Of a DNA stretch of 60,909 nt, positions 52,389 to 59,898 are shown piece after piece. The translations under genes were made by a program, and so were the position numbers. Positions within the stretch are counted from its first letter, which is position 1; the number at the start of each line of letters is the position of its first letter. Under the pieces are notes generated by a model. The model did no database searches. It saw only the letters and a list, made by a program, of their open reading frames with translations, and was not told the DNA's origin. This DNA is from Clostridia bacterium (GTDB taxonomy: Bacteria; Bacillota_A; Clostridia; Christensenellales; CAG-138), in assembly GCA_017394605.1 (NCBI GenBank), contig JAFPXU010000117.1, positions 1-60,909 of the forward strand. Reading direction: 5' to 3'.

Positions 52389-53709
52389 GCTGTATATGTC
52401 CTCTCAGTGAGTTTTTCCTGACGGCGTCCGCCGTCACGTTTACGTACTGACCGATCTCCGTTCCCTCTCTGTCAAAGTACACCATCTTGAAGTTCGTATA
52501 CTTGCCGAAAGCGACGGATTCGTTTTTGGAATCCAGCCCTTCGATCAGCACCTCGCCGGTATAGCCGACGTATTTTTCGTTATTTTCCTGCGTTTTCCTG
52601 TTCTGAAGCTCGTTCAGCCTTCTGAGACGGTCCGCCTTTAATGCTTCCGGAATCTGGTCCTCCATCCTTGCGGCAGATGTCCCCTGTCTTGGAGAGTACT
52701 TGAACGTGAACGCGGACGCGAATCCGATCCGGTCGATCGCGTCCATCGTTTCAAGGAAATCCTCCTCCGTTTCTCCGGGGAACCCGACGATGATGTCGGT
52801 CGTGATCTCGACATTTTTTACCGTTCGTCTCAGACGGTCCACGATCGAGGTATAGCGCTCCATATCGTAATGGCGGTTCATCCGTTTCAGAATGCGGTCG
52901 GATCCGGACTGGAGCGGCAGATGAACGTGATTGCAGACGTTGGCGTTTTCCGCCATCGCGTCGATCAGACTGTCGGAAAGGTCCTTCGGATGCGAGGTCA
53001 TGAAGCGGATCCGCTTCAGCCCTTCCACCCCGTTGACGCGGGACAGCAGCTCGGGGAATTTCATATCCCCGTTCGTGTTGCCGTAGGAATTGACGTTCTG
53101 CCCAAGCAGCGTGATTTCCGTATATCCTGCGTCTGCAAGGGAACGGATTTCGCTCAGAATATCTTCTGAGCGTCTCGAACGCTCGGGGCCGCGCACGTAC
53201 GGAACGATGCAGTAGGTGCAGTAGTTATTGCATCCGTACATGATGTTGACGAACGCGGAATGCTTAAGATTGCGGACGGACGGAAGTCCTTCGACAACGT
53301 CCTCGCTGACGCCTGTTACGGCGTTCACCCGGTATCCGGAACGGATCTTCAGAAGATAATCAGGAAGATTTCCGATCGAATTGGTGCCCATGATCAGGTC
53401 CACGTGCCGGAACCGTTTGAAAAAGCGGTCGGAGACCTCCTTCTGCTGCATCATGCAGCCGCATACGCCGATCACGGTTTCAGGTTTTTCGTCCTTCAGT
53501 TCCTTGAGCGCGCCGATGTTGCCCATGAGACGTTTTTCCGCGTGATCACGGACGCAGCATGTATTGAACAGGATCAGATCCGCCTCCGCGGGTGAGGACG
53601 CGGCGGCGTAACCTTCTTTTTGAAGCACGCCTGCCATGAGTTCACTGTCGCGGACGTTCATCTGGCATCCGTAGGTTTCAATATAGTATTTCGGATTGTT
53701 GTTTTCCAT
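52375..53709 (-). CDS. miaB: tRNA-2-methylthio-N6-dimethylallyladenosine synthase
   Basis: 444 residues. The N-terminal UPF0004 domain contributes cysteines in ETYGCQMNVRDSE, FNTCCVRDHAE and GVCGCMMQ; the radical SAM motif is GCNNYCTYCIVPYVRG; a TRAM domain (YTGEVLIEGLD) closes the protein. It methylthiolates i6A37 of tRNA, following MiaA. It is the first gene of the operon, with a promoter at 53750-53779. Its end overlaps ylbF. Confidence 0.96.
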   Translation of the reverse strand: MENNNPKYYIETYGCQMNVRDSELMAGVLQKEGYAAASSPAEADLILFNTCCVRDHAEKRLMGNIGALKELKDEKPETVIGVCGCMMQQKEVSDRFFKRFRHVDLIMGTNSIGNLPDYLLKIRSGYRVNAVTGVSEDVVEGLPSVRNLKHSAFVNIMYGCNNYCTYCIVPYVRGPERSRRSEDILSEIRSLADAGYTEITLLGQNVNSYGNTNGDMKFPELLSRVNGVEGLKRIRFMTSHPKDLSDSLIDAMAENANVCNHVHLPLQSGSDRILKRMNRHYDMERYTSIVDRLRRTVKNVEITTDIIVGFPGETEEDFLETMDAIDRIGFASAFTFKYSPRQGTSAARMEDQIPEALKADRLRRLNELQNRKTQENNEKYVGYTGEVLIEGLDSKNESVAFGKYTNFKMVYFDREGTEIGQYVNVTADAVRKNSLRGHIQHDND

Positions 53710-53749
53710 GTACGGGTATCAGGTTTCCCTTCTCATTACATATTTATTA

Positions 53750-53779
53750 ATTATACATCAGGTGCGGATGATTCCTCAA
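53750..53779 (-). promoter_or_regulatory. promoter of the miaB-mutS-mutL-miaA operon
   Basis: On the minus strand TTGAGG (53779-53774), an 18-bp spacer and a perfect TATAAT (53755-53750). It reads into miaB about 40 nt downstream. Confidence 0.75.
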
Positions 53780-53824
53780 CCGTTCTGAAGCGCCTTGCAT
53801 ACCTATCCGGCGCCGATAATCCCC

Positions 53825-54367
53825 TTATACGTAAACGCTGATGGCCGAGGAAACGAGATTGTGGATAAACAGGACTGTCGCATGACGGTCATGCGTGCCG
53901 CTCTCCGTCACGGCGATTTGGAATACGGCGGCGGCGACCGAGGAGAGCATCATCTCAACCTGTTCGTCCGTTGCTTTCGCCATTTTCTTTTTCCAGTCGG
54001 CAAAGCTGTACTGCCGGAACACTTCCATCATCCGGAACTTCATCGTGTCGGAGATCTGCCCCATGACGACGGCATCGTTCAGTGCCCGGTTTTTCTCGAG
54101 CATATCCAGGATCGACTGCGTCAGTTTCACGCCGAACTTCTCGTTTTCCGTCAGGATCTGGCGGAACTCCTCGATCTGTTCGTTTTCGAGCTGCTCCACC
54201 ACGTCATGGCAGTCCTTGTAATGGTAATAGAACGTGGCGCGGTTGATGCCGGCCCTGTCGCATACCTCCCGGACCGTGACGTTCATGAGCGGTTTTTCCT
54301 TGAGACAGTCGAAAAGGGAGTCACGTATCATTTTTTTCGTATACCGCACGCGTGCGTCTGTAGACAT
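53825..54367 (-). CDS. TetR/AcrR-family transcriptional regulator
   Basis: 180 residues from the ATG at 54367 (AAGGATG upstream). The N-terminal HTH reads NVTVREVCDRAGINRATFYYHYK, the hallmark of TetR proteins. The C-terminal part is all-helical and of the small type often found beside DegV or dihydroxyacetone-kinase genes. An upstream in-frame extension of 21 residues is rejected. Divergent orientation to the DegV gene suggests it controls that gene and itself through the CAACA/TGTTG sites between them. Confidence 0.9.
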   Translation of the reverse strand: MSTDARVRYTKKMIRDSLFDCLKEKPLMNVTVREVCDRAGINRATFYYHYKDCHDVVEQLENEQIEEFRQILTENEKFGVKLTQSILDMLEKNRALNDAVVMGQISDTMKFRMMEVFRQYSFADWKKKMAKATDEQVEMMLSSVAAAVFQIAVTESGTHDRHATVLFIHNLVSSAISVYV

Positions 54368-54633
54368 GGAATCATCCTTTCTTGCGCAGTTATTCAACAT
54401 TAACCGTAGGAAATGTATGATATTTTTCATTCAACGGATAAATGTTGATTGCATAACTCCAGATAATAATTTATACTAATTTATCGGAAATTTTCAACAC
54501 TATGTTGGATATTTTTCATTGTGATGCGCGATTTATGCCTCCGGACGGTACGCGATGCCGTGCTTCACGGTCCGGAATGCCGCGCGGGCGAAAAATGAAA
54601 CGAAAAACAATTTACCGGAAAGGCTTTATTCTC
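54368..54633. promoter_or_regulatory. TetR/DegV divergent regulatory region with CAACA/TGTTG repeats
   Basis: Three copies of the same short word are found: ATTCAACAT (54392-54400), ATGTTGAT (54442-54449, inverted), and a dyad CAACA-CTA-TGTTG (54495-54507). The region is AT-rich near 54420-54490. No secure promoter pair could be set. An in-frame start at 54502 for the DegV gene would add a low-complexity 44-residue leader and is rejected. The dyads are candidate TetR operators (inference). Confidence 0.45.
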
Positions 54634-55524
54634 ATGTCAAACTACATTCTGAGCTGCAGCTCTACCGCCGATCTCAGCAGGGAACACTTTGAATCCCGCG
54701 ACATTCACTACATCTGCTTCCATTATGAGCTGGACGGTGTTTCCCATCCGGACGATCTCGGTCAGTCCATTTCCTTCGACGATTTCTACAGGGCGATGGA
54801 CGAAGGCGCCGAAACAAAAACGAGCCAGATTAATACGGAAGAATACTGCGATTATTTCGAATCGTTTCTGAAGCAGGGACTGGACATTCTTCATATTACG
54901 CTTTCGAGCGGGCTTTCCGGCACGATCAACTCCGCGCTCGGCGCGAAGGGCATCCTTACCGAGAAATACCCGGACCGTAAGATCATTGTGCTTGACTCTC
55001 TCGCCGCGTCATCCGGATACGGACTTCTGATGGACAAGATTGCCGATATGCGCGACAGCGGCATGGATATCGAGGAACTCGCGGACTGGATCGAGGAAAA
55101 CAAACGGAAACTGCAGCACTGGTTCTTCTCCACGACGCTGAAGTATTATATTCGCGGCGGCAGGGTCTCTCGGACCGCCGGTTTTATCGGCGAAGTGCTC
55201 GGTATCTGTCCCCTGCTGCATGTCGACGAAGCGGGCAAGCTGATCCCCATGGAAAAGATCCGCAGCAAAAAGGCTGTCTATAAGGCAATCGTGCAGAAAA
55301 TGATGGCGCTTGCGGAAAAAGGCGCAGACTACGATGGGAAGTGCTATATCTCCCAGTCCTACTGCATGAACGATGCCCGGGCGGTTGCGGATCTTGTCGA
55401 AGCAAGTTTTCCGCATCTGAACGGCAAGGTCGAGATCTATGACATCGGTACGACGATCGGCGCCCATACCGGTCCCGGAACCGTGGCGCTTTTCTTCTGG
55501 GGGAAGAGCCGTACGGAAGGCTGA
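54634..55524 (+). CDS. DegV-family fatty-acid-binding protein
   Basis: 296 residues. The start MSNYILSCSSTADLS, the lipid-head contact TLSSGLSGTINSA, SLAASSGYGLL, and ALFFWGK at the end match DegV. These proteins bind long-chain fatty acids; in Firmicutes the FakB members present them to the kinase FakA for phosphorylation. AAAGG lies upstream of ATG 54634. FakA is not encoded here. Control by the divergent TetR protein is likely from context. Confidence 0.9.
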   Translation: MSNYILSCSSTADLSREHFESRDIHYICFHYELDGVSHPDDLGQSISFDDFYRAMDEGAETKTSQINTEEYCDYFESFLKQGLDILHITLSSGLSGTINSALGAKGILTEKYPDRKIIVLDSLAASSGYGLLMDKIADMRDSGMDIEELADWIEENKRKLQHWFFSTTLKYYIRGGRVSRTAGFIGEVLGICPLLHVDEAGKLIPMEKIRSKKAVYKAIVQKMMALAEKGADYDGKCYISQSYCMNDARAVADLVEASFPHLNGKVEIYDIGTTIGAHTGPGTVALFFWGKSRTEG

Positions 55525-55546
55525 TAATTGTCCGAAGGAAATAAAT

Positions 55547-55578
55547 AAGCCGTCTGCGGTCGCAGGCGGCTTTTCTTT
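55547..55578 (+). terminator. terminator after the DegV gene (possibly bidirectional)
   Basis: An 11-bp stem with one G-U pair (55547-55557 with 55562-55572, loop GGTC) is followed by TTCTTTG on plus. On minus it is followed by ATTTATTT, so it may also stop the SGNH-hydrolase transcript. Confidence 0.85.
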
Positions 55579-55596
55579 GTTCTGTATGCCTTCTTT

Positions 55597-56280
55597 TCAG
55601 ACGGTGATAAGGCTGCCCAGTTTACTCATGAGGATTTCGGAGATCAGACGCTGTCCTTTTTCCGTCGGATGGATCCCGTCCTCGCAGATTAGGCTTTCGA
55701 GATCGTTCCCGTTTGAAGGAAACTCCGCGCGCAGATCGATCAGATCGACCTGCTCCTCCCGGGCGATCTGCTGGATCAGTTCCGAATAGGTCTTCTGCCA
55801 GCGTTCGATGGAGAAAACGGATCCGAGCCATCTGAGAATGTTTGAACGGGAATTACCGTTCCTGCAGATGAAGTCAAAATAACGGTTTGCCAGGATCGGC
55901 GGGAGCGTCAGCATGACGGGATGACTGCCGTTATTTCGGAGCACAGAAATCGCCTCCCTGTAATCCGATACAAAGACTTCCGGAGGTGTTTTGCACTGGT
56001 GACGGCCGGACGGATCGTCCGAGATCGCCTTCCAGTCATAGTCGCAGTCGTTTCCGCCGAACTCGAGGAACACGATGCTTCTGCCCTCTTCTCCCTCGCC
56101 GGATTTCTTTTTTATGACCGGAAGCGCTTTCGGAATCGTGCAGCCGAAACGGGAACGGTTGATGACGTTCATGCCGAAACGGTCTTTCAGGTGCTGCTCC
56201 CAGAAAGAGCAGACGCGGTATTTTCCGTCCGTGTAGCGGACGCCTTTCATGATGGAATCACCGTATGCGATCAGATTCAT
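55597..56280 (-). CDS. SGNH/GDSL-type hydrolase
   Basis: 227 residues. Block I GDSIMKG gives the catalytic serine near residue 9, FGGND is block III, and DGIHPTEKG supplies the Asp-His pair near the C-terminus. No signal peptide is visible, so it is predicted cytosolic. SGNH enzymes remove acyl or acetyl groups from lipids, carbohydrates or peptides; the substrate is not shown. Proximity to the DegV gene could point to lipids (weak inference). Confidence 0.88.
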   Translation of the reverse strand: MNLIAYGDSIMKGVRYTDGKYRVCSFWEQHLKDRFGMNVINRSRFGCTIPKALPVIKKKSGEGEEGRSIVFLEFGGNDCDYDWKAISDDPSGRHQCKTPPEVFVSDYREAISVLRNNGSHPVMLTLPPILANRYFDFICRNGNSRSNILRWLGSVFSIERWQKTYSELIQQIAREEQVDLIDLRAEFPSNGNDLESLICEDGIHPTEKGQRLISEILMSKLGSLITV

Positions 56281-56428
56281 GGAACACCTCTAAGATACAA
56301 AGAACTATTACATCTAGTATTTAATACTATATTAAGTCGTAGAATGAATTATGTCAAGGTATTTATTACTTGACGTAATTGCATTTTCGGTAACAGATTG
56401 ATATGATGAACGGGAAGGAGATGGGACT
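56281..56428. promoter_or_regulatory. divergent region SGNH hydrolase / DUF1836 with two dyads
   Basis: AT-rich. It holds a palindrome TAGTATT-T-AATACTA (56315-56329) and an inverted repeat GTCAAG (56353-56358) with CTTGAC (56369-56374), the latter overlapping a TTGACG (56370-56375). These are plausible operators, perhaps for the adjacent DUF1836 protein. No properly spaced -10 was found. Confidence 0.4.
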
Positions 56429-56959
56429 ATGGATGAAAAACTCAACGAACTGACGGCCGGTCTCTGCGACCAGCTGAAAGATCACAGGCTTCCCCGCTGG
56501 GAAGAGATTCCCGATCTGGATCTGTACATGGATCAGGTGCTGAATCTGGTCCGCCGTCACCTTGGATCCTATCCGGGATTCGAGGAAACGGGCTTGACGT
56601 CTTCGATGGTCAACAATTACGTGAAAGCGGGATTGCTTCCCCCGCCTGTCCGGAAACGTTACGCGACGGAACACGTGGCGCGTCTTTTCATGATCTGCAT
56701 ACTCAAGAACTCGCTCCCGATCGCCATGATCAAAAAGATTTTCGACGATATTGCCGCGTCCGAGGCGGGCATGCCGATCTTCTACAACGTATTCTGTGAC
56801 AGGTTCAGCGAGACCGCCGATTCCGCGGTCCGGGAACATCTGTCCGCCGGATACCGTTCCATGACGGACATCATACTGAGCGCCGCGCTCCGCGCCCAGG
56901 CGGAACAGGCTCTAGCCGTGAAACTGTGCGGATGCGATCAGAAACCGGGCGAGCGATGA
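56429..56959 (+). CDS. DUF1836-family putative transcriptional regulator
   Basis: 176 residues. The N-terminal half contains ETGLTSSMVNNYVKAGLLPPPVRKRY and HVARLFMICILKNSLPIAMIKKIF, the MerR-like winged-helix pattern typical of DUF1836. The C-terminal half is helical without recognised ligand motifs. AAGGAGATGG precedes the start. Members are unstudied but are generally thought to bind DNA. The gene could regulate the SGNH hydrolase opposite it or the sugar genes downstream. Confidence 0.82.
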   Translation: MDEKLNELTAGLCDQLKDHRLPRWEEIPDLDLYMDQVLNLVRRHLGSYPGFEETGLTSSMVNNYVKAGLLPPPVRKRYATEHVARLFMICILKNSLPIAMIKKIFDDIAASEAGMPIFYNVFCDRFSETADSAVREHLSAGYRSMTDIILSAALRAQAEQALAVKLCGCDQKPGER

Positions 56960-56977
56960 GCTGATCGTCAAAACGGA

Positions 56978-57032
56978 TTACAAACCAAACCTATATCTGC
57001 TATGCTGAAAAGGACGGAACGGTCATTCCGTC
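56978..57032 (+). promoter_or_regulatory. amylosucrase promoter with downstream dyad
   Basis: A weak TTACAA (56978-56983), a 17-bp spacer and TATGCT (57001-57006) with an extended TG (56998-56999). A perfect 7-bp dyad GACGGAA (57013-57019) with TTCCGTC (57026-57032) lies around the start site, in the position of an operator, or as a leader hairpin. Confidence 0.5.
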
Positions 57033-57069
57033 AAAGAGTGCCATACCACATCAATCAGGAGGAAAGAGA

Positions 57070-58929
57070 ATGCCGCTAACAGAGCAAACTCCGGTTTTCG
57101 ACACGCGTTTTCAGCGTCACGAAACGGAACTGAAACAGATCTATGAGGGACTGTATCACGATCAGCAGGCCTATTCATATTTTGTCGGCATGCTCCGACG
57201 CATGTGGGAAGCAAGGAACGAACATCTGAGGCTTCTGGACGAGCAAAGAGAACGCAACGCAAAATGGTACAGAGGCCGAGATCTCGTCGGCATGCTGATG
57301 TACGTGGACGCCTTTGCGGGTACGCTTTCGGGGGTCCGGGAAAAGCTGGATTATATTCAGGAGGCGGGCGTCAACTATCTGCACCTGATGCCGTTGCTGG
57401 AGAGTCCCGCTGGACGCAGCGACGGCGGGTACGCTGTATCGGATTTCCGACGCGTGCAGCCGGAACTCGGCACGATGGGAGATCTCGCCTCGCTCGCGGA
57501 AGACTGCCACGGACGCGGCATGGCGCTCTGCCTCGATTTTGTGATGAACCATACGAGCGAGGACCACGAATGGGCGGTCCGCGCGCGGAAGGGCGATCCG
57601 GAATACCAGCGGCGCTATTTCTTCTTTGACGACTGGAAACTTCCCTACGAATACGAGATCACCGTACCGCAGGTGTTCCCAACCACCGCTCCTGGAAATT
57701 TCACATGGTGCGAGGAAGCGAAAAAGGTCGTCATGACGACCTTCTACCCGTACCAGTGGGATCTGAACTACGCGAATCCGACGGTCTTCAACGATATGAC
57801 CGAAAACATGCTGTATCTGTGCAACCAGGGTGTCGACATCATCCGTCTTGACGCGGTCCCTTATATCTGGAAGGAACTTGGCACGAACTGCAGGAATCTT
57901 CCGCAGGTACACGCACTGGTGCGCATGATGCGGATCGTATGCGAGATCGTCTGCCCCGGCACACTGCTTCTCGGCGAGGTCGTCATGGAACCGAGCAAGG
58001 TCGTCCCCTATTTCGGAACGGTCGAAAAACCGGAGTGCCATCTGCTGTATAACGTGACGACCATGGCGAGCACCTGGCATACCGTCGCGACCAAGGACGT
58101 AAGGCTTCTGAAGCATCAGCTCGGCCAGGTTTTCGCACTCCCCAAGGAATACGGCTTTCTGAATTATCTGCGATGCCATGACGATATCGGCTGGGGTCTG
58201 GATTACGCGTATCTCAACCGGTTCGGCATGGACGAGGTCAAACACAAGAAATTTCTCAACGATTATCTGACCGGAAAATGGCCGGGAAGCCCCGCCCGCG
58301 GAGAGCTTTACAACGACGATCCGCGGCTCGGTGACGCACGGCTCTGCGGAACGACCGCGTCGCTGTGCGGCGTCGAATCGGCACGCTACGACCGTGATGC
58401 GGACAGGCTTTCCTGGGCACTGCGTCTGGACCTGATGCTTCATGCATACATGTTCACGCTCAGCGGAATTCCTGTGCTTTACAGCGGTGACGAGATCGCG
58501 CAGGAGAATGATTACAGCTATCACGCGGATCCGCTCAAAAACGCGGACAGCCGCTATCTGCACCGCGGGAAGATGGACTGGACAAAAGCCGGGAAACGGC
58601 ACGACCCGGGATCTCCGGAAGGGATCCTTTTCAATCAGCTTTTGAGGCTGGAGGAACTCAGGGGTTCGCACCGCGTATTTGACGGCGGAGCGGATACCTG
58701 GATCGTGAATACCGGAGACTACGGCGTGCTCGGGATCGGGCGCTATTACCGCGGTGAGAAGCTCGTTGCCCTGTTCAACTTCAGCGAATGGGACAAGACG
58801 GTGTCCGTCGACGAACTCGGAGATTTTACCGATCTCATCACCGGAGATGAAACGGACAAAAAAAATATCCGGATTCCGTCCGGCGGATTTGCCTGGCTCA
58901 TCTGCGATTTCGGGGAGGAAGAGAAATGA
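57070..58929 (+). CDS. amylosucrase-type GH13 glucansucrase
   Basis: 619 residues resembling amylosucrase (GH13_4) along its length: helical N-domain (1-90), (beta/alpha)8 barrel and C-terminal beta domain. Catalytic residues can be placed: nucleophile Asp in IRLDAVPYIWKELGTNC (near 260), acid/base Glu in LLGEVV (near 304), and the transition-state Asp in RCHDDIGW (near 371). The block NDYLTGKWPGSPARGELY, with LGDARLCGTTASL, is amylosucrase-like, as is the DGG near 540. The enzyme builds alpha-1,4-glucan from sucrose and releases fructose. There is no signal peptide. A related phosphorylase or a sucrose-6-phosphate-specific activity cannot be excluded. It overlaps the HAD gene by 4 nt and lies upstream of a sucrose PTS. 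Confidence 0.85.
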   Translation: MPLTEQTPVFDTRFQRHETELKQIYEGLYHDQQAYSYFVGMLRRMWEARNEHLRLLDEQRERNAKWYRGRDLVGMLMYVDAFAGTLSGVREKLDYIQEAGVNYLHLMPLLESPAGRSDGGYAVSDFRRVQPELGTMGDLASLAEDCHGRGMALCLDFVMNHTSEDHEWAVRARKGDPEYQRRYFFFDDWKLPYEYEITVPQVFPTTAPGNFTWCEEAKKVVMTTFYPYQWDLNYANPTVFNDMTENMLYLCNQGVDIIRLDAVPYIWKELGTNCRNLPQVHALVRMMRIVCEIVCPGTLLLGEVVMEPSKVVPYFGTVEKPECHLLYNVTTMASTWHTVATKDVRLLKHQLGQVFALPKEYGFLNYLRCHDDIGWGLDYAYLNRFGMDEVKHKKFLNDYLTGKWPGSPARGELYNDDPRLGDARLCGTTASLCGVESARYDRDADRLSWALRLDLMLHAYMFTLSGIPVLYSGDEIAQENDYSYHADPLKNADSRYLHRGKMDWTKAGKRHDPGSPEGILFNQLLRLEELRGSHRVFDGGADTWIVNTGDYGVLGIGRYYRGEKLVALFNFSEWDKTVSVDELGDFTDLITGDETDKKNIRIPSGGFAWLICDFGEEEK

Positions 58930-59759
58930 AGAGCAAGCTGATTTTTCTGGATATCGACGGAACTCTGACCTCGCCGGGGAGCAACATCCCCCCCGCGAGC
59001 GCGCTGGGCGCCATTCGTTCCGCCCAGAAAGCGGGACACAAGGTGTTTCTCTGCTCGGGACGGAACTACGAAATGCTGAAGCCGCTTCTTGTTTATCCAT
59101 TTGACGGCGCCGTTGCCAGCGGAGGCGGATATGTTTTTGCCGGTGACCGTGTGCTCTACGACTGCCCGATGACCGAGGATCAGAAAGACCGTGCGCTGAA
59201 GCTTTTTGCGGAAGGCGGCGTCCTCCGCACGATCGAGGCGAGGGATGCCAGTTACTGCGACGAAGGCATGGGAGAATTCCTTCAGATGAGCTCGGGCGGA
59301 AACAGCGAGCTGCTGAGATGGCGCGAGGCGCTGGAGAAGGACCTCGGCATCCGTCCGATGAAGGAATACGACGGCAGACCGATCTACAAGGTGGTCTTCA
59401 TGTGCGCGACGAAGGATCAGCTGACGCCTGCGATCAAAGAACTGGAGAACGAATTCCACTTTCTCGTTCAGGATCTTTCCGGCGCGAACTGCCTGAACGG
59501 AGAGCTCATCAACCGGCGGTTCGACAAGGGAACGGGGATCCGGTGCGTCTGTGAAGCGCTCGGTTATTCCGTCGAGGATACGATCGGCTTCGGGGACAGC
59601 ATGAACGATCTCGAGATGATCCAGACTGTTGCGGTCGGAGTCTGCATGGAAAACGGCAGTCCCACGCTGAAAAAGGAATGCTCCCTCGTCTGCCCGTCTG
59701 TTGAGAACGACGGTATTGCCTGGGCGTTCAGAGAACTGGGGCTTCTGGAAACGACATAA
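58926..59759 (+). CDS. HAD-superfamily Cof-type phosphatase
   Basis: 277 residues. Motif I FLDIDGTLT (about 7-15) carries the catalytic Asp pair, LCSGRN is motif II, and IGFGDSMNDLEMI is motif IV, with a C2-type cap between. Members dephosphorylate sugar phosphates, and plant and cyanobacterial sucrose-6-phosphate phosphatases belong to the same superfamily subclass. Coupling to the amylosucrase gene and the PTS gene downstream suggests a sugar phosphate substrate, possibly sucrose-6-phosphate (inference). The start overlaps the previous stop by 4 nt. Confidence 0.88.
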   Translation: MKSKLIFLDIDGTLTSPGSNIPPASALGAIRSAQKAGHKVFLCSGRNYEMLKPLLVYPFDGAVASGGGYVFAGDRVLYDCPMTEDQKDRALKLFAEGGVLRTIEARDASYCDEGMGEFLQMSSGGNSELLRWREALEKDLGIRPMKEYDGRPIYKVVFMCATKDQLTPAIKELENEFHFLVQDLSGANCLNGELINRRFDKGTGIRCVCEALGYSVEDTIGFGDSMNDLEMIQTVAVGVCMENGSPTLKKECSLVCPSVENDGIAWAFRELGLLETT

Positions 59760-59798
59760 AGCCGCTCTGATTTGCGCCTATATATTTTATTTGGGACA

Positions 59799-59891
59799 TT
59801 GTGGTATCCATCGGGATTTGATATAATGTTTAGAAAAATGTGGCCGCCTCTTTTCAGACGGCCACAATCTTGATAAAGGAAAAAGGAGAGG
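59799..59891 (+). promoter_or_regulatory. promoter and leader hairpin of the PTS gene
   Basis: TTGTGG (59799-59804), a 17-bp spacer and a perfect TATAAT (59822-59827). A perfect 8-bp hairpin TGTGGCCG (59839-59846) with CGGCCACA (59859-59866) follows; with no T-run it is not a terminator, and it does not look like a standard RAT antiterminator. GGAGAGG near 59885-59891 is the ribosome-binding site. Confidence 0.65.
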
Positions 59892-59898
59892 TAATAGT

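Noticed and set aside
54502..54633. 44-residue N-terminal extension of the DegV protein
   Set aside because: Basic low-complexity sequence without similarity to DegV; it would cover candidate operators, and the ATG at 54634 gives the family start.
59839..59866. RAT-type antiterminator before the PTS gene
   Set aside because: The hairpin is symmetric with no overlapping terminator or internal loops typical of LicT/SacT targets.
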